Source: Pseudomonadota bacterium (GTDB lineage: Bacteria; Pseudomonadota; Alphaproteobacteria; Sphingomonadales; Sphingomonadaceae). Taken from it: a DNA stretch of 64,000 nucleotides. The notes beneath the pieces are model-generated. The model was not told where the DNA came from. It worked only from the letters and a program-made list of their open reading frames with translations, and made no database searches. The translations under genes and the position numbers were made by a program. The DNA lies in assembly GCA_023433445.1 (NCBI GenBank), contig JAEZCS010000058.1:1-64000 (forward strand). The letters are read 5' to 3'. This document shows positions 35,872 to 45,236 of the stretch, piece by piece (within the stretch, counting starts at the first letter, position 1; the number at the start of each line of letters is the position of its first letter).

Positions 35872-37476
35872 TTGCTTCTCACCCGCTTCAGCGCCCTTGG
35901 CATCGCGCTGATCAGCACCATCGTCGCTGGCTATTATCTGCCTGGCGTCTGGGCGGTTCCCTTGTTCGTGATCGGCGCGATCCTGTCGGTGGCCGGCATC
36001 TACGACCTTTTCCAACCGCTCCATTCGGTGCGGCGCAACTATCCCATTATTGGGCGGCTGCGGTGGTATTTCGAGGATATACGCCCCGAAATTCGCCAAT
36101 ATCTGATCGAGGGCGAATATGACGAGACGCCCTTTTCCCGTAGCCAGCGGTCGCTGGTCTATGCGAGGTCGAAGAATGAAAGCAGCGAGCGGGCCTTTGG
36201 AACCCAGCTCGATGTTTACGGAAATGGGTATGAGTTCATCGGCCACTCGACGCGGCCTGCCCCACCGGCAGATCCTGCCACATTCCGTGTTTTGATCGGC
36301 GGGAGCGATTGCACCCAGCCCTATTCCGCATCCATCTTCAACATATCGGCGATGAGCTTTGGATCGCTCAGCGCCAATGCCATTCGCGCGCTTAATCTGG
36401 GCGCAAAGATGGGCGGCTTCGCCCATGATACGGGCGAAGGCAGCATCAGCCCCTATCACCGTGAACATGGCGGCGACCTGATATGGGAGTTGGGAAGCGG
36501 CTATTTCGGTTGCAGGACGACTGACGGCAATTTCGATCCCGATGCCTTCGCCATCAAGGCTACCGATCCACAGGTGAAGATGGTTGAAATCAAGCTCAGC
36601 CAAGGCGCAAAGCCTGGCCATGGCGGCATCCTCCCCGGCAGCAAGGTAACGGAGGAAATTTCCCTCACCCGAGGCGTGCCCATCGGGGAAGACTGCGTCT
36701 CCCCTGCCCGCCACCGCGCCTTTTCAACGCCGATCGAAATGATGCAGTTCATCGCCCTTCTTCGGAAGCTGTCGGGCGGCAAGCCGGTGGGTTTCAAGCT
36801 CTGTATCGGCCAGCCATGGGAGTTTATGGGCATGGTGAAAGCCATGCGCGAGACGCGCATTTTCCCCGATTTCATCGTCGTGGATGGCGCGGAAGGCGGC
36901 ACTGGCGCTGCTCCCCTGGAGTTCACCGATCATCTGGGCACACCCATGCGGGAGGGGCTACTGTTCGTCCACAATACCCTAGTTGGCGCGGGTGTAAGAG
37001 ACAGGATCAAGGTCGGAGCCGCTGGAAAGATCGTCAGCGCCTTCGATATCGCGGCCGCGCATGCTCTGGGGGCTGACTGGGTCAATGCCGGGCGGGGTTT
37101 CATGTTCGCGATCGGCTGCATCCAGTCGCTGACCTGCAATACCAACCGCTGTCCTGTAGGCGTCGCGACACAAGATCCCATGCGCCAGAGGGCGCTGGTC
37201 GTGCCTGAGAAGGCGGATCGCGTCTTCCATTTCCACCGCAACACGCTGCACGCTCTTTCGGAAATGATCGCTGCAGCGGGGCTCCAGCATCCAAGCGAGA
37301 TCGGGCCCCATCATCTAGTCCGGCGCGTAAGTCCAACCGAGATCCGCCTCTTTGCGCAGCTTCATACTTTCCTGATGCCGGGCGATTTGATCTCGGGCGG
37401 AGAAGGCAATGAATTTTATCGGTCAAGCTGGAGCCTGGCGCGGGCGGACAGTTTCGATCTTGCGCGGGCAGGCTAA
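35872..37476 (+). CDS. FMN-binding glutamate-synthase-like protein
   Basis: 534 residues, probable TTG start with GGGAG nine bases upstream. A hydrophobic hairpin (residues 1-45) is followed by a glutamate synthase central/FMN domain: SMSFGSLSANAIRALN, DTGEGSISPYH, VDGAEGGTGAAPLEF, and a Cys-rich segment CIQSLTCNTNRCPVGVATQD that could hold an Fe-S cluster. There is no amidotransferase domain. Such stand-alone, membrane-anchored GltB-like proteins are of uncertain function. It is divergent from metY. Confidence 0.88.
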   Translation: MLLTRFSALGIALISTIVAGYYLPGVWAVPLFVIGAILSVAGIYDLFQPLHSVRRNYPIIGRLRWYFEDIRPEIRQYLIEGEYDETPFSRSQRSLVYARSKNESSERAFGTQLDVYGNGYEFIGHSTRPAPPADPATFRVLIGGSDCTQPYSASIFNISAMSFGSLSANAIRALNLGAKMGGFAHDTGEGSISPYHREHGGDLIWELGSGYFGCRTTDGNFDPDAFAIKATDPQVKMVEIKLSQGAKPGHGGILPGSKVTEEISLTRGVPIGEDCVSPARHRAFSTPIEMMQFIALLRKLSGGKPVGFKLCIGQPWEFMGMVKAMRETRIFPDFIVVDGAEGGTGAAPLEFTDHLGTPMREGLLFVHNTLVGAGVRDRIKVGAAGKIVSAFDIAAAHALGADWVNAGRGFMFAIGCIQSLTCNTNRCPVGVATQDPMRQRALVVPEKADRVFHFHRNTLHALSEMIAAAGLQHPSEIGPHHLVRRVSPTEIRLFAQLHTFLMPGDLISGGEGNEFYRSSWSLARADSFDLARAG

Positions 37477-37498
37477 TAGGCTGACGGCTGCCCCAAAA

Positions 37499-37550
37499 GG
37501 ATATCCTAAAGCTACCCTAGAGATACCATTTGGATAGGTCGAGAGTATCC
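37499..37550. promoter_or_regulatory. GATA-heptad cluster d
   Basis: GGATATC (37499-37505), AGATACC (37521-37527), GGATAGG (37532-37538) and GGATACT on the other strand (37544-37550). It lies 23 bp after the glutamate-synthase-like gene and upstream of the replication block. The rest of the 289-bp gap has one perfect 7-bp hairpin, TGCTCCC-gctg-GGGAGCA (37669-37686), and nothing else recognised. Confidence 0.5.
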
Positions 37551-37765
37551 GCTTGTCCGATCATGATCGCCACAGGACGCGTTGATCACTGACCATCGAA
37601 CCTTAGGCTTCTTCATCAAAAGCCTCTCCTCCAGCGCCTTGGCCGGTGTTGCGGATGCCATAACCGCTTGCTCCCGCTGGGGAGCATTCGCGCCGCGTAG
37701 CGGTGCGTTTCATCTTCCCGGATTATGCTGCTCTTTGAGGATGGGGTGAGGGTAGAGCTGGGTTT

Positions 37766-38632
37766 TCATGTGGAATGACGTTGTTGGCCGGCTAGGCCAA
37801 CTCCGCTGATTTCTCTTATAAATGAATCCAGTAGCGGTTGAGGTTCTTTTTGAGACTCACGCTCTTTGCGTTCTAGCGCCGCGTCGAGACGGGCCAAGAC
37901 CTTGGCGAGGGGGCCTTTGAGCGCGGTCTTGGCCTGCTCATGGGCTGGCAGGCGGGCGTGCATTTGCTCGATCGCCTCGATCCGGTCGGTTTCGCGCTGC
38001 AACTCATCGTCGGGGATGGGGGTAGGGCGCATCCAGCGGGGCAGATAGGCCTGGACGATCTTGGGCAGGAAAGCGCGATAGGCGTTGGAGGTCTGCTCAT
38101 AGCGAGGGCCGGGGCCGTCGCCCTCGACGCGCTTGAAACGGCGCTGGCGGACGAGGAAGCCGATGCTCTCCAATATACGCAAAGCCCGCGCGACGGTGGC
38201 GCGGCCCAGGCTGGTGGCTTGCGTCAGATGATCATAGCTCGGGAAGACGCGGCCCTTGTTGAGACGGGCGAGGGTCAGGATTTCCTCGAACACGCGCACG
38301 CTGGCGGCGGTGAGCGATGTCAGCAACCGTTCCGCCGGGGTCAGTTCCCGCCCATCGCGCCGGGCTTCGCTGCGCAGCTGGCGGCCAGCGTCGAGGATGC
38401 GGCGGGCGGCGCGCAGAAGGCGGTCTGTTTCGCCCTTGGCGGGCGCGACGAAGAAGACATGTTCGAACGTGCCCGCTTCCACGCTGTCGCGCAGCACGGG
38501 CGCGCCGGTTGGATGCGGCGCGCCCGACTTTGGCTTGCGGGCGCCTTCCTTCCTTGCCGTCCCGTTTCTTCCGGGCGTTTTTACAGCGGCGAGCGCGCCC
38601 ACCATCGCCTCGCCAAAGCCAAGCGTTCCCAT
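37766..38632 (-). CDS. HTH-domain plasmid replication/maintenance protein
   Basis: About 288 residues. A basic, disordered N-terminus (GRNGTARKEGARKPKSG) is followed by a helical region, then a winged-HTH segment VFPSYDHLTQATSLGRATVA with ALRILESIGFLVRQRRFKRVEG. Proteins of this type often lie beside RPA-type repA on alphaproteobacterial plasmids. The ATG at 38632 is chosen because GGAGGG lies 4 bases upstream. The C-terminal ~90 residues are charged and helical. A role in copy control or replication is inferred from position. Confidence 0.72.
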   Translation of the reverse strand: MGTLGFGEAMVGALAAVKTPGRNGTARKEGARKPKSGAPHPTGAPVLRDSVEAGTFEHVFFVAPAKGETDRLLRAARRILDAGRQLRSEARRDGRELTPAERLLTSLTAASVRVFEEILTLARLNKGRVFPSYDHLTQATSLGRATVARALRILESIGFLVRQRRFKRVEGDGPGPRYEQTSNAYRAFLPKIVQAYLPRWMRPTPIPDDELQRETDRIEAIEQMHARLPAHEQAKTALKGPLAKVLARLDAALERKERESQKEPQPLLDSFIREISGVGLAGQQRHST

Positions 38633-38910
38633 TCGTCCCTCCATGCGGAAGGCCGTCACCAGACAAAAAGATACCGTGGCGCGAAGCGCGCATCCTTGAA
38701 ACGGCGTTCGATCTGGCGTAGGGAGAAGGGAGTGATTGTTCCCGGTTCGACGTTTGGCGACGTCGCTCCACCACCCAAATGGATGCCCGGCCTTCGTGCC
38801 GGGCTTTCTATTATGTGGTCACAGCCACCCCTTCAGTCATCTTCCGCTCAGCCCCCATGGCCAGCTGCAACATATTCGCAGCAATATCCGCGTGGTGGAA
38901 GGCTTTACGG

Positions 38911-39033
38911 TTCGTGCTTTCGAGTAGGAAAGCGAAATTTCACCCTATTTGATTCGTGCTTTCGAGTAGAAATTGCCCCTCGATTCGTGCTTTCGAGTAG
39001 AATTAGGACGGCCAAATTCGTGCTTTCGAGTAG
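38911..39033. repeat. iterons of the plasmid origin (four direct copies)
   Basis: The 17-bp TTCGTGCTTTCGAGTAG occurs exactly at 38911-38927, 38953-38969, 38984-39000 and 39017-39033, with start-to-start spacing of 42, 31 and 33 bp. Three copies carry a preceding A (ATTCG). They lie just downstream of the repA gene and are the probable RepA binding sites of oriV. The preceding part of the gap (38633-38910) shows nothing else recognisable. Confidence 0.9.
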
Positions 39034-39118
39034 AAATTAGCCCACCAAAAGGGTGCAGGCGCGAATCAGGAAGGGCTTAGCAAAACCCTTTGCAGGTCGG
39101 CGGTAGGAAAGGGGGCTT

Positions 39119-40006
39119 TCAGGCCTCTTCGACCTGATCCTCGATCATCAGTTCAGGGCCCGGCTGCGGCCGGCGGGAGAGAATGACCCGCGCCTTGGCA
39201 GGCCTGCGTCCTACCTTGCGGGGGCCGTCTTCTGCCGGAGCGTCCTCGATCAGGCTGATGTCATAGTCGGGGATGGCATTGGCCGCCGCGATCTGGCGCA
39301 TGGCGATGCGGAAATTGGACAGCGGGTTCTGGAAGCCGATCTGCAGCTTAAGCGTCTGGAGGTCCATCTCCAGCGGTTCACCATCGGCGCAGGTCGAGTG
39401 CGCCACCTCGTAAATGCGGCGCTCGATCGGGCCAAGCTGGAAATAAGTTGAGGCATAATCAAGCACTTGCCGGTCGCGCAGGATGGCACGGAACAGCCAG
39501 TCGCACAGCCGAACCTTGACCGCCTTCAGCCGCTTTTCACCCTTGCCCGAGCGCGCATATTGCAACCTGGCTTCGGACAACCAGGAGAAGAAACCGTCTT
39601 CGCCTTCGCCTCCAGCCTCGATATTCGTCTTGATCTGCGTGCCCTGCAGCCGCTCCAGCGCGTCGGCCAGGCGCGAGTAGGAACGGGCGCTGTGGTTGGA
39701 GCCTGTGACGCTGAACAGGTCGTGGGCGGTGAAGGTGAAATCCTGAGAAACCGCCGCGCCTTCGTCGATCTTCGACGCCATGAGGCTGGCGATATAGAGG
39801 ACGATTTCCTTGTCGTAGATGGTCGCAACGCCCCGCGCGCTCGGCCGTACCTCGATCGAAACGGTGGGGGTGGCGTAGGCGAGGGGCTTCATCCAGGCAT
39901 TCTTGCTAAGCGCAAAGAAGGGAAAGGCCATCAGCGACCGCTCGCCGCGGATCTCGCCGATAAGGGGGCTATCGAGCTTGAACAGTTCGCCTTGCGGGGT
40001 GCCCAT
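39119..40006 (-). CDS. repA: replication initiator RepA (RPA family)
   Basis: 295 residues. LMAFPFFALSKNAWMKPLAY, VATIYDKEIVLYIASLMASK and FTAHDLFSVTGSNHSARSYS, then ALERLQGTQIKTNI, match the replication initiator protein A family of alphaproteobacterial plasmids. It contains winged-helix domains that bind iterons. The ATG at 40006 has AAGGA nine bases upstream. An inverted iteron copy at 40046-40062 in front of the gene suggests self-repression. This gene shows that the region derives from an autonomous replicon. Confidence 0.93.
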   Translation of the reverse strand: MGTPQGELFKLDSPLIGEIRGERSLMAFPFFALSKNAWMKPLAYATPTVSIEVRPSARGVATIYDKEIVLYIASLMASKIDEGAAVSQDFTFTAHDLFSVTGSNHSARSYSRLADALERLQGTQIKTNIEAGGEGEDGFFSWLSEARLQYARSGKGEKRLKAVKVRLCDWLFRAILRDRQVLDYASTYFQLGPIERRIYEVAHSTCADGEPLEMDLQTLKLQIGFQNPLSNFRIAMRQIAAANAIPDYDISLIEDAPAEDGPRKVGRRPAKARVILSRRPQPGPELMIEDQVEEA

Positions 40007-40045
40007 TATGATCGTTCCTTGCCCATTATGCCGCTCTGGCAATTT

Positions 40046-40062
40046 CTACTCGAAAGCACGAA
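40046..40062 (-). promoter_or_regulatory. inverted iteron upstream of repA (probable operator)
   Basis: CTACTCGAAAGCACGAA is the exact reverse complement of the 17-bp iteron. It lies 40 bp upstream of the chosen repA start, where RepA binding would block transcription. The remaining gap to 40267 has no recognised gene. Confidence 0.75.
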
Positions 40063-40267
40063 TTGCAGTTCAGGCACCAGTCCTCTCCCGCATTCACGCG
40101 CCTATACGCCGTCTGCGCAGGGGTGGCGATAGGTGAGCTTTCGCAACCAGCAAGCCTTCGCCATGTCTTTCGAATGAAAGGCCATCGCACCGCAGGCCTG
40201 GAGAGGCGGCAAGGCCAGGGTGCGGGTCTGCGGAAGGCGAGTTCGCCCTTGATGCTGCCGAGGCATA

Positions 40268-40296
40268 AGATACTATATAGTATCCTTTAGCTATCT
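40268..40296. promoter_or_regulatory. GATA-heptad cluster e
   Basis: AGATACT (40268-40274) faces GGATACT on the other strand (40279-40285), together forming the near-palindrome AGATACTATATAGTATCC. A third unit, AGATAGC on the other strand (40290-40296), overlaps the stop codon of the next gene. Confidence 0.5.
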
Positions 40297-41811
40297 CGCG
40301 CCGTTCAGCGCTGCCCCCTCGGCGCGCAGGGCGAAGCGATCGGACGGCAATCGGCGTAGGCTAAACAGCCCCAGCAGGAGCAGCCCGCCCAAGCTGACAA
40401 GCGCGCCCGTCCATTCCTGCCAGAGCCAGACGCGCTCGATCCGGTAATGGCCAGGTTGCGCCTGGAAACGGATGACGGCTCCTTGATAGGGCACGACCTC
40501 CTCACCTCGCATGACGCGCCAGATTGGGAAGGCCGCGCGGCGCATCATCACTTCGCCCGGCTTGTTCACCACCAATTCGTCGCCAGCCTTGACGCCACGC
40601 CAGGCGGTGAGGTCCGGTTTCCGATCATGCTCGCGGATGAGCCGGGTATCGAATCCGGCAGGCAGATATTCAAGGGCATCGGGCAAATCGCGTGCGATCA
40701 TGGCATAAGGCACCGGCTTGGTCAGATACTCCGCTGCCTGCGGTGCCCATTTCATGTAAGAGAACAGGACCAGACCCAGGCCCAATCCGAACATGATCGG
40801 CTTGGGTCGGCAGGTGAGTACGGCCGTTATCGCGGCAAACTCAAGCAGACCCAGCAACCGCCATGGAAATTGTGCTCGGCTGAGTGGTGGAATGTCCCAT
40901 ATGAAAGGGATGAGGCCAAGAGCGGCCAGCCCGGCTAGAATGCTTATCACAGCCCAGATCGACCGTTCTTTGAGGGACAGCAGGACAAGTCCCGCGGTAA
41001 GGGCCGGAATTGACAGCACTTGGAGCAGGGAACCCGGCACCAACAACGCCCAGGATGACGGCCGATACCATGGTCCCCAGAGCAACTGCGAGGAAATCTG
41101 ATCCTGCAGGGTAAGCGCAGGGAGGAGATAGAAAGCGGCAAGGCTTAGGGCCAGCGCTCCGCTCACGACAATGGGCCAGAAGGCACGACGATCTTGCGAT
41201 AGCCTGTACAGGCCGAACGGAGCGATCAGAAAAAAGCCGGTTAGCATCGCCATAGGCAGATGCGTCAATATGAGGCCGCTATAAGACAGCGCCAGCATGA
41301 TGATACCCCGCCGATCCGGAAGGCGTGTTATCGCCAGGGCAATGAGCGGATACCATATGAAGGCAAAATATTCCGCCAATGTACCTCGCACATAAAAATC
41401 CATGAGGTGATAGGGGGCCGCCATATAGAGGATGGCGCCAAGTAGCGGATAGGTGCCGCGTTCCAAAAGCCAGTGGTACATGGTGACGCCAGACAACAGC
41501 AGCGCGACATAACCGGCCATGTTGATCGCGGCGAAAGTGGAAAGGCCGGACGCATCGAAGGCTCCCGCCACCCAATAGGCGACCGGCGGATAGAAGTAGA
41601 AGGCGGGGCTGCCCAACCCTTCAAAACTGTCCGGCAACCAGCGGGGATAGAGATTGCCTTTCGCCATCTCCGTCCCGAACTGACTGGTCCAGATGTAATT
41701 ATAACTGACCGAATGGGAGGCACCGGGGCCCAGCAGGAAAGTGGGCAACATGATGATCATTGCCACCAGCGCGAGAACGCCGATATTCCGAAGGCCGTTC
41801 CTGCTCGTCAT
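40291..41811 (-). CDS. 6-pyruvoyl-tetrahydropterin-synthase-related membrane protein (putative GT-C)
   Basis: About 506 residues with 11-13 hydrophobic segments. NYIWTSQFGTEMAKGNLYPRW (residues cited as landmark, first 20) precedes LGSPAFYFYPPVAYWVAG and YMAAPYHLMDFYVRG. These are typical of the PTPS-related membrane family, which behaves like GT-C glycosyltransferases. A soluble C-terminal part (about 400-480) precedes a last membrane segment. Of the two adjacent ATGs, that at 41811 is better spaced to GGGGGA. Longer upstream forms would run antisense into the GT2 gene and are rejected. Divergent from the GT2 gene. Confidence 0.8.
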   Translation of the reverse strand: MTSRNGLRNIGVLALVAMIIMLPTFLLGPGASHSVSYNYIWTSQFGTEMAKGNLYPRWLPDSFEGLGSPAFYFYPPVAYWVAGAFDASGLSTFAAINMAGYVALLLSGVTMYHWLLERGTYPLLGAILYMAAPYHLMDFYVRGTLAEYFAFIWYPLIALAITRLPDRRGIIMLALSYSGLILTHLPMAMLTGFFLIAPFGLYRLSQDRRAFWPIVVSGALALSLAAFYLLPALTLQDQISSQLLWGPWYRPSSWALLVPGSLLQVLSIPALTAGLVLLSLKERSIWAVISILAGLAALGLIPFIWDIPPLSRAQFPWRLLGLLEFAAITAVLTCRPKPIMFGLGLGLVLFSYMKWAPQAAEYLTKPVPYAMIARDLPDALEYLPAGFDTRLIREHDRKPDLTAWRGVKAGDELVVNKPGEVMMRRAAFPIWRVMRGEEVVPYQGAVIRFQAQPGHYRIERVWLWQEWTGALVSLGGLLLLGLFSLRRLPSDRFALRAEGAALNGAR

Positions 41812-41956
41812 CATTCCCCCGATCTCGCGCAACGTTCGCTTCCTGAACGAAAATGGTAAATAATATGTCACCCTTCGCCTGGGTGACGGATCGTTAACCA
41901 TTTTCCCCGATAGCCTTAGAGGGGCGCCAACCCCGTGTTTGAGGGGCTCAGAAGGA

Positions 41957-42979
41957 ATGGTTAAGCCATCGCTGCTGTCGATCGTCGTTCCGGTCTTCAA
42001 CGAACAGGAAAGCATTTCCCTGTTCCTGGATGCCGCGCGCCCCGCAGTAGCAGAGGCTCTCGCCCTTGTCGGGCCGGACGCCCGCGCCGAGTTTCTGTTC
42101 GTCAATGACGGCAGCACGGACCGGACCGGCGACATATTGTCGATCCTGTCCCGGCTGAACCCCGACATCCGTCATGTCACGCTGTCGCGCAATTTCGGCA
42201 AGGAAGCCGCGCTGGCCGCAGGCATTGACCGGGCGAGGGGGGACGCGGTCATCCCGATCGATGTCGACCTGCAGGATCCACCCGAAGTCATCGTCGAAAT
42301 CGTGCGCCATTGGCTAGCAGGCGCGAAGGTGGTCAACGCGCGCCGCGCCGATCGGTCGAGCGACGACTGGTTCAAGCGCTGGAGCGCGCAGGGCTTTTAT
42401 CGCCTGATCAACCGTCTTTCCGATCATCCCATTCCTGAAAATGTCGGCGATTTCCGGCTGCTCGACCGTCAGGCTGTCGATGTCATCAAGCAGCTGGGCG
42501 AGCAGGCGCGCTTCACCAAGGGGCTTTTCTCTTGGGTGGGTTTCCGCGTCGCCACCGTCGATTACGAGCGAGCACCGCGCGAAGCTGGGATCAGCAAGTG
42601 GCGGGTCAGCAAGCTTTGGGGACTTGCGATCGATGGCATCACCGCCTCCACCACCATGCCCTTGCGCATCTGGTCCTATATCGGTGGAGGCATCGCCCTG
42701 ATGGCCTTTGCCTATGCCGCTTTCCTGGTGCTGCACACGCTGCTGACCGGGATCGATTCACCGGGCTATGCGTCGATTATGGTCGCCGTGCTGATGCTGG
42801 GCGGCCTTAACCTGATGAGCCTTGGCATCATCGGCGAATATCTGGGCCGGGTCGCACAGGAAGTGCGCAATCGGCCGCTTTATGTCGTGGCCGAGGAAAG
42901 CGAGACCGCGCCGCCGCCCGCCACACAGCCCCATTTGGAGGAAGAAGAAAAATGGACCGCTCAGCCTATGCGAGCATGA
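41957..42979 (+). CDS. GtrB/ArnC-like polyprenyl-phosphate glycosyltransferase
   Basis: About 340 residues. The GT2 domain begins LLSIVVPVFNEQESISLFL, with FLFVNDGSTDRTG, a DxD-like IPIDVDLQDPPE and DFRLLDRQAVDV. Two C-terminal membrane segments (about 231-251 and 268-290) follow. It should transfer a sugar from a nucleotide donor to a polyprenyl phosphate carrier. ATG at 41957 has AAGGA one base upstream with GAGGGG further up. It overlaps the methyltransferase gene by 28 bp. Fits with the GtrA-like flippase at 48559-48957. Confidence 0.9.
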   Translation: MVKPSLLSIVVPVFNEQESISLFLDAARPAVAEALALVGPDARAEFLFVNDGSTDRTGDILSILSRLNPDIRHVTLSRNFGKEAALAAGIDRARGDAVIPIDVDLQDPPEVIVEIVRHWLAGAKVVNARRADRSSDDWFKRWSAQGFYRLINRLSDHPIPENVGDFRLLDRQAVDVIKQLGEQARFTKGLFSWVGFRVATVDYERAPREAGISKWRVSKLWGLAIDGITASTTMPLRIWSYIGGGIALMAFAYAAFLVLHTLLTGIDSPGYASIMVAVLMLGGLNLMSLGIIGEYLGRVAQEVRNRPLYVVAEESETAPPPATQPHLEEEEKWTAQPMRA

Positions 42980-43677
42980 GCGCGCAGGAGCAGGATCATT
43001 GGTGGTTCGTCGCACGCCGCGCCATCATCGACAGCCTGGTCCGCACCCATGTTTCGCTATCCCCTGACGCCCAGATCTTGGAAGCAGGTTGCGGCACGGG
43101 CGGCAACCTCGCCCTGCTGGCGCAATATGGCGCACTCGATGCGATGGAATATGACGCCGATGCACGCGCCCTTGCCACCGCGCGGGGCCTGTGCCGGGTG
43201 GAGGCGGGCGCCTTGCCGGGCGCGATCGGCTTTGACGATAAGCGCTACGACCTGATCGCGTTGCTCGACGTTCTGGAGCATATCGATGAGGATGACGCAT
43301 CGCTGCGCGCTCTTGGCGCAAGGCTGGTGCCGCAAGGGCGCATCCTTTTGACCGTTCCCGCCGCGCCATGGCTCTGGTCGGACCATGACGTGCTGCACCA
43401 TCACAAGCGCCGCTACACGCATGAGGGCTTATTGGATGTCGTCCGCGCAGCGGGGTTGAAAGTCGAGGTCTCAGGCTATTTCAACAGCCTGCTGTTCCCA
43501 CTCGCGGTGGCACAGCGTGTCGCCCACCAGCTGCTGCGGCGCGACGCGCCGCTGGATGCGCGGCCATCCCCGCTCGTCAATGCGACGCTTCAGCGGGTCT
43601 TTGCGGCGGAGCGGCATTTGCTTGGTCGCATTCCCTTTCCGACGGGCCTGTCACTTTACGCCATCCTCTCGGCCTGA
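42952..43677 (+). CDS. class I SAM-dependent methyltransferase
   Basis: 241 residues. QILEAGCGTGGNLALLAQYG is motif I, DAMEYDADARALATARG contains the acidic residue for SAM ribose, and YDLIALLDVLEHIDED with LVPQGRILLTVPA completes the fold. W-rich EQDHWWFVARRAII at the start is usual in methyltransferases of glycan loci. The substrate is unknown. It is coupled to the GT2 gene, and its 3' end overlaps the convergent membrane gene by 27 bp. Confidence 0.88.
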   Translation: MDRSAYASMSAQEQDHWWFVARRAIIDSLVRTHVSLSPDAQILEAGCGTGGNLALLAQYGALDAMEYDADARALATARGLCRVEAGALPGAIGFDDKRYDLIALLDVLEHIDEDDASLRALGARLVPQGRILLTVPAAPWLWSDHDVLHHHKRRYTHEGLLDVVRAAGLKVEVSGYFNSLLFPLAVAQRVAHQLLRRDAPLDARPSPLVNATLQRVFAAERHLLGRIPFPTGLSLYAILSA

Positions 43678-45222
43678 CGGCTCATTGCGCGGATCATAGG
43701 GGAGGGGCCAAGGCCCGTCCCAGCAGCGCATTGGCTCTGTTGCTGCGGCGCGAGTGGGATCAGTCGGACGAATGAGCGTCGGGACCTTCTCGATCGGGGC
43801 CAGATAGGACCCCTTGGGGTAGGATGTGAAGCTCTGGTCCCAAGCCTTGAAGAAGCTGCAACGCACCTCCGGCGCTGCCGGCTCGACCAGCGCGCGGCGG
43901 ATCTCGGCCAGCCCCGTCAGGCTGCCGATCGCCAGCACCACGACAAGCCAGCGTCTCCTCTCACCCTTTTGCGCGATATGATCGCTGGTCATCACCGCGA
44001 GCAGGGTCAGGGCTGTGATAGAGCCGCGCATCATGAAATCAGTCGACCAGCCAATCTGCACGAATGGGATAACCATGAGCCAGGCAAAGACCAGCCACAG
44101 GCTTTCCCGCCCGAACCGCACCGACCGTCCTGCGAGTGCCAAGGGTATCAGGAAGGGCAGCGTCTCAAAGGACTGGAAAAGCAGCCATTGGACAAAGGGG
44201 AGGGGCTGGTAGCGAAGCCCGACATCCTCTCCCGCAGCTCCGAGATAGATTAGTGTCGGAATACACAGAAGGAGCGCGACGGTAGGAACCAGGACATCCC
44301 TCCACCGCAGCGCCCGTGCGATCAGGGTCCGCACCCCCGCCAGGACGACGAAGGGCATGGCGCCCATCAGCCCTAGCGGAGACCAGAGTGCCGTCAGCGG
44401 CAGCAACGCCAGCCATGGAGCGAGCGGCAGCCGGCCCTCGCGCCACAACATATATCCGATTGCACCTATCCAACCCGAAAGTGCGTGCTGCGGCACCCAG
44501 AAAAGCAAGGTGATGGTCGAGGAATATTGGATGTCGGCCCAATCTTCCATGTGATCGGTCAACATTCCCTGCAGCAGCAGGTCGCCAATAGCATCCATGC
44601 CGGAAAACAGGACGAACACCAAAAGGCCGATCAGGCGTGAGCGCCGATCGGCGAACAGCAGGCTGCCGAGCGCAAGCAGCAGTCCGATCAGCGTCGCATT
44701 CTGCAGCAGCAAGGCGATATCCGCCGCACGGGGACCAAGAGCCTTGAAGACCAGCGCCGGCGCCAGGAACATGCCGATGGGCGCGCGCAACAGGTCGGGA
44801 TCGGGGCGCGCCGTATAGACGAAGGGCCATGGATTAAGCCCCATGTCCCGCAGCACGGCAAAGCGCACCTGCCAATCCGCATTGGCATAGAAGAACCGCC
44901 CTTCCCCGCTCAGGATCAGCAGGAACAGCGCCACCAGCAAGCATGTCAGCAGCGTGCCAAGGCTAATCTCGCGGCTGTCCCTGGTAATTTTCGCAGTGAA
45001 GAAACAAAGCCCGGCGATGGCCACGCCACCCAGAACATAGGCCCAGGCAGGCGCGATATCGAGGAACCGCCATAGCAGCAGCTGACTGCCGCCCAGCCAG
45101 GCGACAAGAACAGCCCAGATCCAGCGTGGGGCTATGGAAGCGGATAGCCAATTACGTGGCAAACCCGCGGCATTGACGCCGCTGAATGGCTCAGCCTGTT
45201 CCGCCAGAATGGATGTGCCCAC
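43651..45222 (-). CDS. multi-pass membrane protein, putative GT-C glycosyltransferase
   Basis: 523 residues with about 12 hydrophobic segments and a C-terminal hydrophilic tail. FFYANADWQVRFAVLRDMGL after the third membrane segments resembles the first periplasmic loop of GT-C enzymes, where an acidic residue is catalytic (the Asp of ANADW is a candidate). No named family was recognised. It starts 15 bp after the preceding membrane gene and is last in a minus-strand operon beginning with gtrA-like 48957. The 3' end lies inside the opposite methyltransferase gene. Confidence 0.7.
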   Translation of the reverse strand: MGTSILAEQAEPFSGVNAAGLPRNWLSASIAPRWIWAVLVAWLGGSQLLLWRFLDIAPAWAYVLGGVAIAGLCFFTAKITRDSREISLGTLLTCLLVALFLLILSGEGRFFYANADWQVRFAVLRDMGLNPWPFVYTARPDPDLLRAPIGMFLAPALVFKALGPRAADIALLLQNATLIGLLLALGSLLFADRRSRLIGLLVFVLFSGMDAIGDLLLQGMLTDHMEDWADIQYSSTITLLFWVPQHALSGWIGAIGYMLWREGRLPLAPWLALLPLTALWSPLGLMGAMPFVVLAGVRTLIARALRWRDVLVPTVALLLCIPTLIYLGAAGEDVGLRYQPLPFVQWLLFQSFETLPFLIPLALAGRSVRFGRESLWLVFAWLMVIPFVQIGWSTDFMMRGSITALTLLAVMTSDHIAQKGERRRWLVVVLAIGSLTGLAEIRRALVEPAAPEVRCSFFKAWDQSFTSYPKGSYLAPIEKVPTLIRPTDPTRAAATEPMRCWDGPWPLPYDPRNEPSGREDGVK

Positions 45223-45236
45223 GATATCTCAGGCCC

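Noticed and set aside
38911..39033. Regular repeats considered as a CRISPR array.
   Set aside because: Repeats are 17 bp with spacers of 14-25 bp, no cas genes are near, and an inverted copy lies upstream of repA; this is an iteron array.
41812..42168. N-terminal extension of the PTPS-related membrane protein up to 42168.
   Set aside because: It would lie antisense over the GT2 gene, is Arg/Ser rich and has no membrane pattern; ATGs at 41814/41811 follow a G-rich ribosome binding site.
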